Shown: positions 35,746 to 44,989 of the stretch, in pieces | How the letters are laid out: each line of letters begins with the position of its first letter | Position numbering within the stretch: position 1 is the stretch's first letter | Assembly (NCBI GenBank): GCA_041589455.1 | Contig: JBFHVQ010000001.1 | Location: forward strand, 1-64,000 | Length of the DNA: 64,000 nucleotides | From: SZUA-229 sp041589455 | GTDB taxonomy: Bacteria; Pseudomonadota; Gammaproteobacteria; SZUA-229 | Direction: 5' to 3' | Made by a program: the position numbers and the translations under genes | The notes under the pieces: model-generated | Told to the model about the DNA's origin: nothing | The model's database searches: none | The model's input: only the letters and a program-made list of their open reading frames with translations

Positions 35746-36277
35746 ATATCAGTGTCTTGTTAGATGGGGTGATAAGGTGCTGTTAGTCAATCATCTATCG
35801 ATATGGCTAATATCTTGGACTATTTAATAAGCAAAAAAGAAGGCGGATTTTATACGAAATTGACTAACAAAAATAGCGCTATTCTCAATAGACTATTTGT
35901 CATCTCCTTTAAATCGGTTTATTAGCACGGTAGTTACGGCGAGCCGCTACGAAAATTGAATAGAGGTAAATTAATTAAGCGCTTGACCAGAATTATAAGC
36001 TCCGCAGTAACTCGATTGTTTAATCATTTGCTTGATGATGTATTGTGATGGTTTACCAGGGTTCAATAACAGAGGAAGTGGAATTGAAGTGTGAAATCTA
36101 CTTCCATTCAAAGTCTAAAAAGCAGTGTTTTATGCCTCTTTGAGTATAAAAAAGCTTCAGATAATGAATGTCTCGATAAGTTTGTTAAATCAGTGTCACC
36201 AAATCGGGCTATTTATTCGCTAATATAATAGTAATTGCATTTTTCTTTGTTCGTAGATTACGACAGGTAAGTTTGCT
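35746..36277. other. Gap upstream of the trimodular ligase gene
   Basis: 532 bases between divergent genes. No gene, repeat family or operator could be supported. The region is AT-rich and presumably contains both promoters. Confidence 0.45.
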
Positions 36278-39118
36278 ATGGATAACACAGTGTCTGACAC
36301 CCAGCCGGAATGTACCGCTTCAGAATTATTACAGGTAATTCAAGTGCTTGTGTCGGAAATTCATCCAGGCCGCCCTTCAATCCAGCATCTCTCACTGGAT
36401 AGTCGTTTTGACAAGGATCTGGGCCTGGATAGCCTGTCCCGGGTTGAGTTAATCACACGTGTCGAGAAAACGTTCAAGCTGGCCTTGCCAGAAGCTACCT
36501 ATGCGGAAGCCGTATCTGCAAGGGACTTGTTGAGAGCCTTACAGGTATCTAGTTCCCCAAGATCTAGCCTGCATAAAATAGATATAACACACGATGATAC
36601 TTCAACTGATTCACGCATCACACCGGATGATGCAAGCACCTTGATTGATGTGCTGGACTGGCATGTCATTGCGCATCCAGATAAGCCCCATATTCAGTTT
36701 TATGATGATAGTGGTGACGGGGAAATGATTACCTATGCACAACTGAAAGAACGGGCAGGTCGTGTTGCAGGTGGCCTGCAGCAATTGGGATTGCAGAAGG
36801 CAGAACCAGTGGTGTTGATGTTGCCGAGCAGTGCCGAGTATTTCTATTCATTTATTGGTATTTTACTGGCGGGTGGAATACCCGTGCCCATATATCCCCC
36901 AGTGCGGTTGAATCAAATTGAAGACCATATGCGCCGTCATGTACGAATTTTAAATAACTGTATGGCGAAAATATTTATTACCGTATCAGAAGCCATGGCG
37001 GTTGCGCATTTACTCAAATCACAGGTACCGAATCTTGAATCAATTATTACAGCAGGTGAGTTGGCATCCAGTACCGCAAGTATGGAATCCCCAGTAATCA
37101 GTGCAAATGATATTGCGTTTTTGCAATATACATCGGGTAGCACAGGCACACCCAAAGGTGTAGTGCTCAGTCATGCTAATCTGCTAGCCAATCTTCGTGC
37201 CATGGGAGAGGCGGTTGATGCTGGTCCCGATGATGTCTTTGTCAGCTGGTTACCCCTGTATCATGATATGGGGTTGATTGGTTCTTGGTTAGGCAGTTTA
37301 TATTTTGCCTCTACCTTCGTGGTGATGTCACCATTGAGCTTCCTCTCAAGGCCGGAGCGATGGTTATGGGCGATTGATCATTACCGTGGCACCTTGTCGG
37401 CCTCACCTAATTTTGGTTATGAGTTTTGTTTACGTCGTTTGAAAGATGAGGATATCAAGGGGCTTGATCTGAGCTCGTGGCGTGCTGCCTTTAATGGTGC
37501 AGAGCCAGTTAGCCCGGAAACCTTACATAATTTTAGTCAGCGATTTGCCCATTATGGCTTTAAACAGCAGGCAATGATGCCGGTATATGGGCTTGCGGAA
37601 TCTTCCGTTGGCCTGGCTTTTCCACCGCTAGAGCGTGGTCCGTTGATTGACCGTGTAGACCGAAATGCATTTATGAAAAGCGGGGTTGCCAGGCCATCAA
37701 CAGCAGATGATAAGCTAGCATTAAAATTTGTCTCAAGCGGGCTGCCATTAACTGGTCATCAGATACGAGTTATTGACCCTGCAGGGCACGAACTGCCAGA
37801 GCGTCATGAAGGTCAGCTGGAGTTCCGCGGGCCATCATCTACCAGTGGTTACTATCGCGACGCACCAAAGACACAGAAGCTGTTTGATGATGAATGGTTA
37901 AATACCGGTGACCTTGCCTATATTGCCAATGGTGAGTTATTTATTACCGGTCGTGTTAAGGACGTTATTATTCGTGCTGGCCGCAATATTTATCCCCATG
38001 AGCTGGAAGATGCTGTGGGTAACCTTGATGGTATACGTACAGGACGCGTGGCTGTTTTTGGCAGCGAAGACCAGCACAGCAAAACCGAACGATTAATCGT
38101 TATGGCTGAAACCCGAAGCACAGAAAACAGCGAACATGAAAAACTGCAGCGCGAAATTAACGCACTGTCAACTGACCTTATCGGTTCACCGCCGGATGAG
38201 ATTGTATTAGCGCCGCCGGGTTCTGTGCTTAAAACCTCAAGCGGTAAAATACGTCGTACTGCCAGTCGCGAACTGTTTGAAAATGGACAGATAGGAAAAA
38301 GTCGACCTTCGATTGGATTGCAAATCGTACGACTTACCGCCGCCAGTATACTGCCGCAACTGAGACGTGCCTTGCGTTATTCAAAATCCCTGTTTTATGC
38401 GGGATATTGCTGGTCGATATACAGTGTGCTCGCAATTATTACCTGGTTTACTACGGTGTTTGTACCTAGCTATACATTGCGCTGGTCTATCGCAAGAGCA
38501 AATGCAAAACTCTTCAAGTTACTTACAGGGGTTGCAGTAACTGTTGAAGGGCTGGAAAATATTCCAAGCAGTAATCAGCCTTACGTACTGGTGTGTAATC
38601 ATGCCAGTTACCTCGATAGTTATGTGCTGCTTGCCACATTGCCGGGCTATTTTCGTTTTATTGCGAAAGAAGCACTGGCTAAATATTTCTTTAATCGATT
38701 GCCGTTAAAGAATATTCGTACGGAATTTGTAGACCGATTTGATACCGGCAAGGGCATAGAAGACACCAGACGACTCAGTCGCCTGCTTGAAGAAGGTAAT
38801 GCGCTGGTGTTTTTTGCAGAAGGTACGTTTACCAGAGTGCCGGGATTGAGGCCATTTCATATGGGCGCTTTTTCAATTGCCGCACAGGCCCAAGTGCCCG
38901 TAATTCCGGTTGCTATTCGTGGCACACGATCAATCTTGCGTGCAGGTTCCTGGTTTCCGCATTATGGTGCCATTCATCTTTCTATTGGTGAGCCCATAGT
39001 TGCAGAAAAAAGTCGTGATGATATCCGACAGGATACATGGCACACTGCGCTTGAATTGCGTAATCAATCCCGTGAATTTATTTTGCGTCATTGTGGTGAG
39101 CCAGATTTAAAATCATAG
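36278..39118 (+). CDS. Trimodular ACP / acyl-AMP ligase / PlsC acyltransferase
   Basis: 946 residues in three modules. Residues 14-92 are an acyl carrier domain with LGLDSLSRVEL, where Ser52 would carry phosphopantetheine. Residues 120-660 are an ANL adenylating enzyme with TSGSTGTPKG (285-294), YGLAESSV, a GYYRD and LNTGDLAY motif and GRVKDVIIRAGRNIYPHE. After a hydrophobic linker (about 705-735), residues 755-940 are a glycerolipid acyltransferase with NHASYLD (His775 and Asp780, H-x4-D) and EGTF. The protein could activate a fatty acid, load its own carrier and acylate a lysolipid. The acceptor is unknown. AGGTAAG precedes the ATG. Confidence 0.87.
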   Translation: MDNTVSDTQPECTASELLQVIQVLVSEIHPGRPSIQHLSLDSRFDKDLGLDSLSRVELITRVEKTFKLALPEATYAEAVSARDLLRALQVSSSPRSSLHKIDITHDDTSTDSRITPDDASTLIDVLDWHVIAHPDKPHIQFYDDSGDGEMITYAQLKERAGRVAGGLQQLGLQKAEPVVLMLPSSAEYFYSFIGILLAGGIPVPIYPPVRLNQIEDHMRRHVRILNNCMAKIFITVSEAMAVAHLLKSQVPNLESIITAGELASSTASMESPVISANDIAFLQYTSGSTGTPKGVVLSHANLLANLRAMGEAVDAGPDDVFVSWLPLYHDMGLIGSWLGSLYFASTFVVMSPLSFLSRPERWLWAIDHYRGTLSASPNFGYEFCLRRLKDEDIKGLDLSSWRAAFNGAEPVSPETLHNFSQRFAHYGFKQQAMMPVYGLAESSVGLAFPPLERGPLIDRVDRNAFMKSGVARPSTADDKLALKFVSSGLPLTGHQIRVIDPAGHELPERHEGQLEFRGPSSTSGYYRDAPKTQKLFDDEWLNTGDLAYIANGELFITGRVKDVIIRAGRNIYPHELEDAVGNLDGIRTGRVAVFGSEDQHSKTERLIVMAETRSTENSEHEKLQREINALSTDLIGSPPDEIVLAPPGSVLKTSSGKIRRTASRELFENGQIGKSRPSIGLQIVRLTAASILPQLRRALRYSKSLFYAGYCWSIYSVLAIITWFTTVFVPSYTLRWSIARANAKLFKLLTGVAVTVEGLENIPSSNQPYVLVCNHASYLDSYVLLATLPGYFRFIAKEALAKYFFNRLPLKNIRTEFVDRFDTGKGIEDTRRLSRLLEEGNALVFFAEGTFTRVPGLRPFHMGAFSIAAQAQVPVIPVAIRGTRSILRAGSWFPHYGAIHLSIGEPIVAEKSRDDIRQDTWHTALELRNQSREFILRHCGEPDLKS

Positions 39119-39133
39119 TGATATAAGGGTACT

Positions 39134-39171
39134 GACCCCTTTTGTTCGTTGTTCAGACTCCTTTTGTTCGT
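39134..39171. repeat. Tandem 16-base repeat at the VOC gene end
   Basis: GACCCCTTTTGTTCGT and GACTCCTTTTGTTCGT (one mismatch) lie 22 bases apart. The gene at 39153 ends inside the second copy. The sequence GGGTACTGACCCCTTTT resembles a degenerate repeat tail seen near transposase remnants in gammaproteobacteria. Confidence 0.55.
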
Positions 39172-39488
39172 GGTTTGTACTCGACAGTTGGCCAGACTTC
39201 TTCAATTTCTGTTTTCTGTTGCTCGGCATTAAACTCTTCCCACAAAATTCCATTTACGTCTTTGCTAGTTGTAAATTCTATTGCATTTGATGATTCCCAC
39301 CCTAGATGCCTTAGATTGCCAGGAGAAACTTTTGGGTCATTACGAATAGAAAGATTGACCGTATCAGTGCGCCAAAGCGCATATTCATTCTCAATGATTA
39401 CACATGGGGCCATGCCTAGGCGAATAGAATAATCTTTGATGCTTTCAGATATGTTATGTGTTGATAGTGCAATATGAATCCTTTTCAT
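39153..39488 (-). CDS. Short VOC-family protein
   Basis: 111 residues starting MKRIHIALSTHNISESIKDYSIRLG, a typical first strand and helix of a vicinal-oxygen-chelate protein with candidate ligand His5. A second half includes ALWRTDTVNLSIRND and LRHLGWES. The C-terminus (last six codons) lies in the repeat described at 39134, so the original end may have been replaced. No reaction can be assigned. The 5' leader forms a strong hairpin at 39521. Confidence 0.65.
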   Translation of the reverse strand: MKRIHIALSTHNISESIKDYSIRLGMAPCVIIENEYALWRTDTVNLSIRNDPKVSPGNLRHLGWESSNAIEFTTSKDVNGILWEEFNAEQQKTEIEEVWPTVEYKPRTKGV

Positions 39489-39840
39489 CTTTTAATTCCT
39501 TTTTATTTCTAACAGTTAATTAGACAGAAACGTGAAATATTGAATATTTCCCTTTCTGTCTATTCCAATTGTATTTCCACCTGAAATTACGCACTTTTCA
39601 TATGATTTGCAAGTTTGAGTAACAGAAAGTACTGTTATATCTTATAAGAAATGGAATCTTAAACTTCTCGATTTCATGAGTAAATAGTCATTACAAACAA
39701 CAGGATAAGAGGTAATAGTTAATCTGATTTGCTGGTTTGCAGCATATAACCAGCACTATATAAAGGCTGGCTTTACTTTATTTTTAAAGTGAATGTGGAA
39801 AAGCTGTAGATGAATATTTACAGGCGAAAGGCAGAAATAA
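39489..39840. other. Gap with a leader hairpin
   Basis: 352 AT-rich bases between the VOC start and the batD stop. The hairpin at 39521-39562 is the only clear structure. The batD end has weak AT-rich stems (for example ACTTTA / TAAAGT near 39780) that are too poor to call. Confidence 0.45.
39521..39562 (-). promoter_or_regulatory. Nested hairpin in the VOC gene leader
   Basis: Outer perfect 10-bp stem TAGACAGAAA / TTTCTGTCTA and inner stem GAAATA / TATTTC. It starts 33 bases before the VOC start codon. It may be a leader structure, or an operator of dyad type. Confidence 0.45.
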
Positions 39841-41571
39841 CTATTTGTATAAACTCTCCAGACCTTCACCCGTTTCACTATTATTCTGCGTTGCCATAAT
39901 CTTATCCCCAAATACTTTACAAGCACTCAGCAGCTCGCCACACGCCCATTCTTCAGTCTGGTTTTTATACAGCAAGCTGTTCAACTCCTTAATCATCTCA
40001 CTAAGCGGCGTATCAACTCGTTGTGCCAGTTCCCCCAGTGAATAAACCGGTTCATTGTCAAACAGGGCATTGGCCCAGTAGAGTAGTCCGACTTTGCAGG
40101 CTTGTGCATCGTTTTTCTGGCAAGCATTTTCCAGTTGTTTGTAGCTGGCTTTAAGTGACGGTGTGTTGGCTTTTTCGGAGGTGTCTGCCGGTGTGTTTTT
40201 GCGTTTCTGTTGCCAGAGTAAAAACAGGGTGACTAACCAGGCCAGTAACAATAGCAGGCTGAGTAGTTTCCAGACCAGACTATCCGATGATGTTTCAATA
40301 ACGGTATTAACCGGTGCTGGTTCCGTCTCTGTAATCGTTGTTTCAGGCGTGATGGCTGGGGTAGCGCTCTGGGGTGTTACTGGTTTGCTTACGGTGCTTT
40401 GAGCGGCTGCTGCGCCGACAGTAAATTCTCGGGCATCGATTTTGGCGATTTCCATTTTGCCAGTTGTCAGGTTCCACCAGGGCACCTGAATTGCAGGCAG
40501 TGTAAAGCGACCTTCTGTTGAGGGGATTAGTGCAACTTTAACTTGCTGAATACCAGTCATGCCATCGGATGTGGGGGTGTTATTTAATACTGGCTGGTCT
40601 GGGTAGAGTTTGAGTCCGGTAATTTCATCGAAGCTAAATTCGGGGAGTTGTGATGCACTTTGGCCATCGGCCAGTATTGAAATTGTGCGGGTAATGGGTT
40701 CGCCCACTTTGAATGTTTTATTCTCGGGGAATTCTTCCACCAGCTGAACTTCTTTGGCGACTAGCCAGTGTTTGCCTTTGAAGTTGTCGGGGATGGGTTT
40801 GACTTCAATGCTTTTACGTTCGGATGCCCGGCGCACCGTTTTGGTATTGCTACGGAAAGGGTCGTAGTTATTACGGTTATTTAAACTGAGTCGTGCGGCG
40901 GCAATGCTGGGTTCAAAATTCAGCTGGCCACTTTGTTGTGGGTAAATCAGGTGGCGTTGTTCCAGTACTAAATAGGGTTTACCACCGCGTTGCGTCTGGT
41001 ACTGATTGACTTCACCCAATGGCTCGCTGGAAATTTCTACACCAGATGTTTTGAGTGGTGAAAACTCATAGCCAGCGATATTTTTTGCTGAGAGCAGACG
41101 CTGAGTCACAATAATTTGAGACTGGGGGTATGCGGTTTCTGTATTCAGTTCCAGCTCTGATATGAGTTCGGCGCCGCTCTGTTGACTGGAGGCCTGCACC
41201 GGCTTAACGGTAATGCGATATTCCGGGCTTTTATCTTTGCCGAAGGCAATTGAGGGAATGTTCAGGGTGCCTTCCTGTAATGCCATTAGTGTGACATTCC
41301 AGCGCTGGTTTTTGGTGTATTCACCATTAATAATGCTGATATTACTGCTGGTGCTTTTGCCCAGCACCTGAAAATCTTTTTCCAGTGGGCTGAAGTCGGG
41401 ATCATCGTCAACCGTACCGGATGATTCAAAGGTCAGTGTGAAGGTTTCATTAACTTCGATTTGCGTGCGGTCGATACGCACCTGTATATCCGCCGCCTTT
41501 GCCTGAAATGCCAAAAGCGAGATGTTGATGAAAAATAATAAAATGCTCAGTCGTTGAATCGGTTTTATCAT
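39841..41571 (-). CDS. batD: BatD-type membrane protein
   Basis: 576 residues with a signal peptide (LFFINISLLAFQAKAAD, cleavage near 26). Several immunoglobulin-like beta domains follow (about 27-385), with VNETFTLTFESSG, then a Pro/Thr-rich linker and a transmembrane helix at about 433-453 (LVWKLLSLLLLLAWLVTLFLL). A cytoplasmic helical tail follows. This is the BatD/oxygen-tolerance layout. It is the last gene of the moxR-bat operon. The role in envelope or stress fitness is suggested by family studies in Bacteroides and Francisella, not by this sequence. Confidence 0.87.
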   Translation of the reverse strand: MIKPIQRLSILLFFINISLLAFQAKAADIQVRIDRTQIEVNETFTLTFESSGTVDDDPDFSPLEKDFQVLGKSTSSNISIINGEYTKNQRWNVTLMALQEGTLNIPSIAFGKDKSPEYRITVKPVQASSQQSGAELISELELNTETAYPQSQIIVTQRLLSAKNIAGYEFSPLKTSGVEISSEPLGEVNQYQTQRGGKPYLVLEQRHLIYPQQSGQLNFEPSIAAARLSLNNRNNYDPFRSNTKTVRRASERKSIEVKPIPDNFKGKHWLVAKEVQLVEEFPENKTFKVGEPITRTISILADGQSASQLPEFSFDEITGLKLYPDQPVLNNTPTSDGMTGIQQVKVALIPSTEGRFTLPAIQVPWWNLTTGKMEIAKIDAREFTVGAAAAQSTVSKPVTPQSATPAITPETTITETEPAPVNTVIETSSDSLVWKLLSLLLLLAWLVTLFLLWQQKRKNTPADTSEKANTPSLKASYKQLENACQKNDAQACKVGLLYWANALFDNEPVYSLGELAQRVDTPLSEMIKELNSLLYKNQTEEWACGELLSACKVFGDKIMATQNNSETGEGLESLYK

Positions 41572-41602
41572 TGTTTAATTTTACTCTATATACGGATGAG
41601 TG

Positions 41603-43465
41603 CTACCAGGGCTTGTCTTCGGTCGCCTGTTTCTGACGACTGTACTGATACTGGAACTTGCGTCTTAACAGGCCACCGGGATCATCAGGAATTTTTTTCA
41701 ACCATTGCTGGGTTTGTTGCTGATCCAGATCCGGGCGACTGTCTTCTGCCTGTGCCTGCTGAGCCTGTTGTTCAGCTTCGTTCTGCGCCTCGGTGTTCTG
41801 TTGTGAATCTTGCGCTGACTGCTGTTGGTCATCATTGTTATCGGCCTGTTGCTGTTCAGCGGATTGCTTCTGTTGTTCAGGTTGATTTTCTTCTGCATTG
41901 TTCTGTTCGGATGACTCGCCCTCTGAACTTTGGCTTTGTGAGTTCTGCTGTTGAGAGTCGGCATTTTGTTGCTGTGAGTCTGAAGAGTCTTGCTGTGATG
42001 AATCCTGTTGTGACTGATCTTGCTGCGACTGCTCCTGATCTGATTTTTCCGATTTATCCTGTGAGTTCTGTTGCTGCTGCTGTTGTAGAGCCTGTTGTAC
42101 CAGTTGCTGATTGTGTTTTGCATCTTCATGGGCAGGTTGTTGCGCGATAGCCTGCTCATAAGCTGCTAGTGCCTGTTCTAACTGGCCTGATTTAGCCAGA
42201 GCATTGCCGCGGTTGTAATGGGCATCAGCGTTTTCCAGTCCGGATAATATTTCAACCGCCTGATCATAATTGCCGGCGCGGTATTCAGCGGCGGCCTTCC
42301 ATTGCGGATCTTTAAATAACTGTGCTGCCTGTTCGGCATCGCCGCTTTGCAGGCTTTCATAGGCACGTTGTTCGCTGTTTTTCCACAGGGTATTCCAGTC
42401 CGCTGCTGCTACGGGTTGTGGCAGCGGCATAATTAAAATCAGTAAGGCGAATACCAGCCCCTTACGAAATGCATAGGCAGCAAAAGGAATGACCAGCAGC
42501 AATAACCAGGGGCCTTCTTCATGCCAGGTATCGGTTTTAAAACTCTGTGTGTCATCATCACTGGTCGCGTCTTTGATATTTTTATTGATATCGATACTGG
42601 CTAACAGGTAATTAATATCACGATCATTAGCACTTAAGGCACTAAAGCGTCCGCCGGCATTTTGTGCGAGTGTCTGTAATGTGTTTTTGTCGAGTCGTGG
42701 TACTACTATGGCGCCTTTGCTGTCTTTAATAAAACCACCATTCGCTGCGGCAATTGGTGCGCCTTCGCTGGTGCCAATGGCCAGTACCGAGCTGCTATAA
42801 CCGGCGGCATTTAATTCTCGGGCCTTATCAATATCATCTTGTGTTGCACTGTCGGTAACAATAATTAATTGCCCTTTGCTGTGCCCGGCATTAATAAATA
42901 ACTGTTGTGCTTTTTCCAGCGCGAGATCCAGTCGACTTCCCTGACCAGGCATAATGCCGGTTTCCAGTGCGGGGATCTGCGAGATAATGGTTTGCGCATC
43001 TTCGGTGAGTGGGCTCACCACAAAGGCATCGGCGGCATATACAATCAGTGCGCTCTGGCCTTCATTGCGGCTTTTAAGAATGTCATTAATTTTAAAACGC
43101 GCGCGTTGCAAACGGCTGGGTTTAATATCGGCGGCATCCATTGAGCGAGATAGATCAAGAATAACCACCAGTGCCGATTTTGCTTTATAAACCGGTTGAG
43201 GTCGTTGCTCGTAGGCTGGCCCGGCCAGTGCAAAAATAATTATCCCGCCAAGTAAAAACAGTAAAATGGAGGGTGTGCTGCTGTGTTGTGTCGACTGCGT
43301 TTTTAGCAAATGAGGCAACAGTTTTTCATCGATCACCGTTGACCAGCTACGGCTCTGTTTGCGTTGATGACTATACAACCACACCAGGATAGCCAGTGGA
43401 ATAAACGCCAGTAGCCAGTAAGGGCGCAGTAGATGAAAACTCTCTAGCCAGTGTAAGCTATCCAT
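41603..43465 (-). CDS. BatB-BatC fusion: VWA domain, TPR and Gln-rich tail
   Basis: 620 residues. Two N-terminal membrane segments (about 16-34 and 63-80) precede a von Willebrand A domain whose MIDAS motif is DLSRS (D-x-S-x-S, near 96), with TDS further on. A further TM lies near 326-350. TPR-like repeats (ADAHYNRGNALAKSGQLEQA) follow, and a tail of about 150 residues is made almost only of Gln, Ser, Asp, Glu and Asn, ending in a basic region. BatB and BatC are separate in many bacteria. It overlaps batA by eight bases. Confidence 0.87.
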   Translation of the reverse strand: MDSLHWLESFHLLRPYWLLAFIPLAILVWLYSHQRKQSRSWSTVIDEKLLPHLLKTQSTQHSSTPSILLFLLGGIIIFALAGPAYEQRPQPVYKAKSALVVILDLSRSMDAADIKPSRLQRARFKINDILKSRNEGQSALIVYAADAFVVSPLTEDAQTIISQIPALETGIMPGQGSRLDLALEKAQQLFINAGHSKGQLIIVTDSATQDDIDKARELNAAGYSSSVLAIGTSEGAPIAAANGGFIKDSKGAIVVPRLDKNTLQTLAQNAGGRFSALSANDRDINYLLASIDINKNIKDATSDDDTQSFKTDTWHEEGPWLLLLVIPFAAYAFRKGLVFALLILIMPLPQPVAAADWNTLWKNSEQRAYESLQSGDAEQAAQLFKDPQWKAAAEYRAGNYDQAVEILSGLENADAHYNRGNALAKSGQLEQALAAYEQAIAQQPAHEDAKHNQQLVQQALQQQQQQNSQDKSEKSDQEQSQQDQSQQDSSQQDSSDSQQQNADSQQQNSQSQSSEGESSEQNNAEENQPEQQKQSAEQQQADNNDDQQQSAQDSQQNTEAQNEAEQQAQQAQAEDSRPDLDQQQTQQWLKKIPDDPGGLLRRKFQYQYSRQKQATEDKPW

Positions 43466-44501
43466 CTTGACTTAGCCTCCCCGAAAATAAACCCTTAAGA
43501 CGCAGCAGTAACTGGGAAGAAAGGGGTTGTAGAAGGATTAGGCTGGCCAGTAATAACGCCATCGATAGTGGCCACATAAATAATGCACTGACCGGACGAA
43601 AACTCTGGGTTTCCTGTTCTACCGGTTCCAGTTGATCGATCAGGGTGTAGATTTTATTGAGCTCGGCAGTGTCGCGGGCTCTGAAATATTTTCCGCCGGT
43701 TAAGTCTACAATTTGTTGCAAGGTTTTTTCATCGATCTCGGTGTTTTTAACTCGACGTTTGAAAAACAGTCCGCCCAGCTCACGCATTTCAGCGCCGACA
43801 CCAATGGTATAAATTTTCAATTTTTGTTGTGCCGCCAGTTCGGCGGCCTTTATCGGCGTCACTTCACCAGCGGTATTGGCACCGTCGGTTAATAAAATTA
43901 ATACCTGGCTCTGGGCGTCTTTGTTTTGCAGGCGTTTGAGAGCCAGGCCAATGGCATCACCAATCGCGGTGGCCTTGCCAGCAATACCAATCAGTGATTC
44001 CTGCAACATTAGATTGACAGTGTGTGTGTCAAATGTCAGAGGCGTTTGTAAGTAGGCCTGCTGACCAAACAGTATCAGACCAATGCGATCACCTTCACGG
44101 CGTTGTATAAATTCACCGGCGACCTGTTTTACTGCCTGCAGGCGGTTAACCACTTTTCCGGAGAGTTCAAAGTCTTCTTCCGCCATACTGCCGGAAAGAT
44201 CAACCGCGATCATCAGGTCGCGGCCACTCACAGGAATGTCTACCTTGTCACCTAACCACTGTGGACGAGCACAGGCAATAATCAGGCAGCACCAGGCCAG
44301 GCTGCTGATAATGCCAAGCCAGCGAGAATAATTAAATGCAGCGCCCTGATGCGTCGATGCAGCAAAGTCTTCAATAAACGGCACCTGTAAGGGCGATTCC
44401 TGATTGTGACTGCTTTGCGGTAAAACTTTTCGAATCAGCAAGGGCAGGGGCAGCAATAACAGCAGCCAGGGCCAGACAAATTGCAGATTTAATAAACTCA
44501 T
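43458..44501 (-). CDS. batA: BatA-type VWA protein
   Basis: 347 residues: a TM near 7-24, a second near 60-78, a VWA domain from about 90 with the MIDAS DLSGS and TDGAN, and a C-terminal TM (about 308-328). It is the standard BatA layout, membrane bound with the VWA domain on one side of the inner membrane. VWA proteins next to MoxR ATPases are thought to act as metal-dependent adaptors in protein complex assembly. Its start overlaps the DUF4381 stop by four bases. Confidence 0.9.
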   Translation of the reverse strand: MSLLNLQFVWPWLLLLLPLPLLIRKVLPQSSHNQESPLQVPFIEDFAASTHQGAAFNYSRWLGIISSLAWCCLIIACARPQWLGDKVDIPVSGRDLMIAVDLSGSMAEEDFELSGKVVNRLQAVKQVAGEFIQRREGDRIGLILFGQQAYLQTPLTFDTHTVNLMLQESLIGIAGKATAIGDAIGLALKRLQNKDAQSQVLILLTDGANTAGEVTPIKAAELAAQQKLKIYTIGVGAEMRELGGLFFKRRVKNTEIDEKTLQQIVDLTGGKYFRARDTAELNKIYTLIDQLEPVEQETQSFRPVSALFMWPLSMALLLASLILLQPLSSQLLLRLKGLFSGRLSQDG

Positions 44502-44989
44502 TGAGGCGACTCCATCACAGCGTTTTTGGGGAGTGCTTCAATCCATTGTTTACAGGTTTTCTGTAGCGCTGTGCGATCAAATTCTGCGCTTGGTCGATAG
44601 GCGGCCTGTAAAATTAATAGCTGTTGTTCAGCGCTAAAAAAATCACCTTTCGAGAGTTTGTGTAATTCTTCAAACCAGCGTTCGCCGGTGAGGCTGGCGA
44701 CATTCTCTCTGGGGTAATAGCTGAGCATAATGCGTCGTAATAAGGCGGAGATCTGTCGCAGATATTCCATGCTGTGGGTTTCTGGAAACTGCTTTTCGAT
44801 GTGGCTTAATTCGCTAAGTGCGGCCTTCTGGTAGTCGATCGTTTTGTGCTGTTTTCGGTAACGGCGATAAAGATAAAACGCAGCAATAATGAGGATTAAC
44901 AGTAGCGGCAGTAACCACCAGCCAATGGCGGGTGGCCACCAGCTAATGCTGTCCGGCAGGTGTATATCGCGCAGTGGTAACTCATTCAT
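44498..44989 (-). CDS. DUF4381 membrane protein of the Bat operon
   Basis: 163 residues with the sequence LRDIHLPDSISWWPPAIGWWLLPLLLILI near the start: a proline- and tryptophan-rich entry to one transmembrane helix (about 20-41), then a basic cytoplasmic domain. This matches the DUF4381 family found in moxR-bat operons. The function is unknown. It is coupled on both sides by four-base overlaps. Confidence 0.85.
   Translation of the reverse strand: MNELPLRDIHLPDSISWWPPAIGWWLLPLLLILIIAAFYLYRRYRKQHKTIDYQKAALSELSHIEKQFPETHSMEYLRQISALLRRIMLSYYPRENVASLTGERWFEELHKLSKGDFFSAEQQLLILQAAYRPSAEFDRTALQKTCKQWIEALPKNAVMESPQ

Noticed and set aside
41698..42159. A 153-codon minus-strand frame inside batBC.
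   Set aside because: Alternate frame of the Gln/Ser-rich tail region; the batBC frame has full domain motifs.
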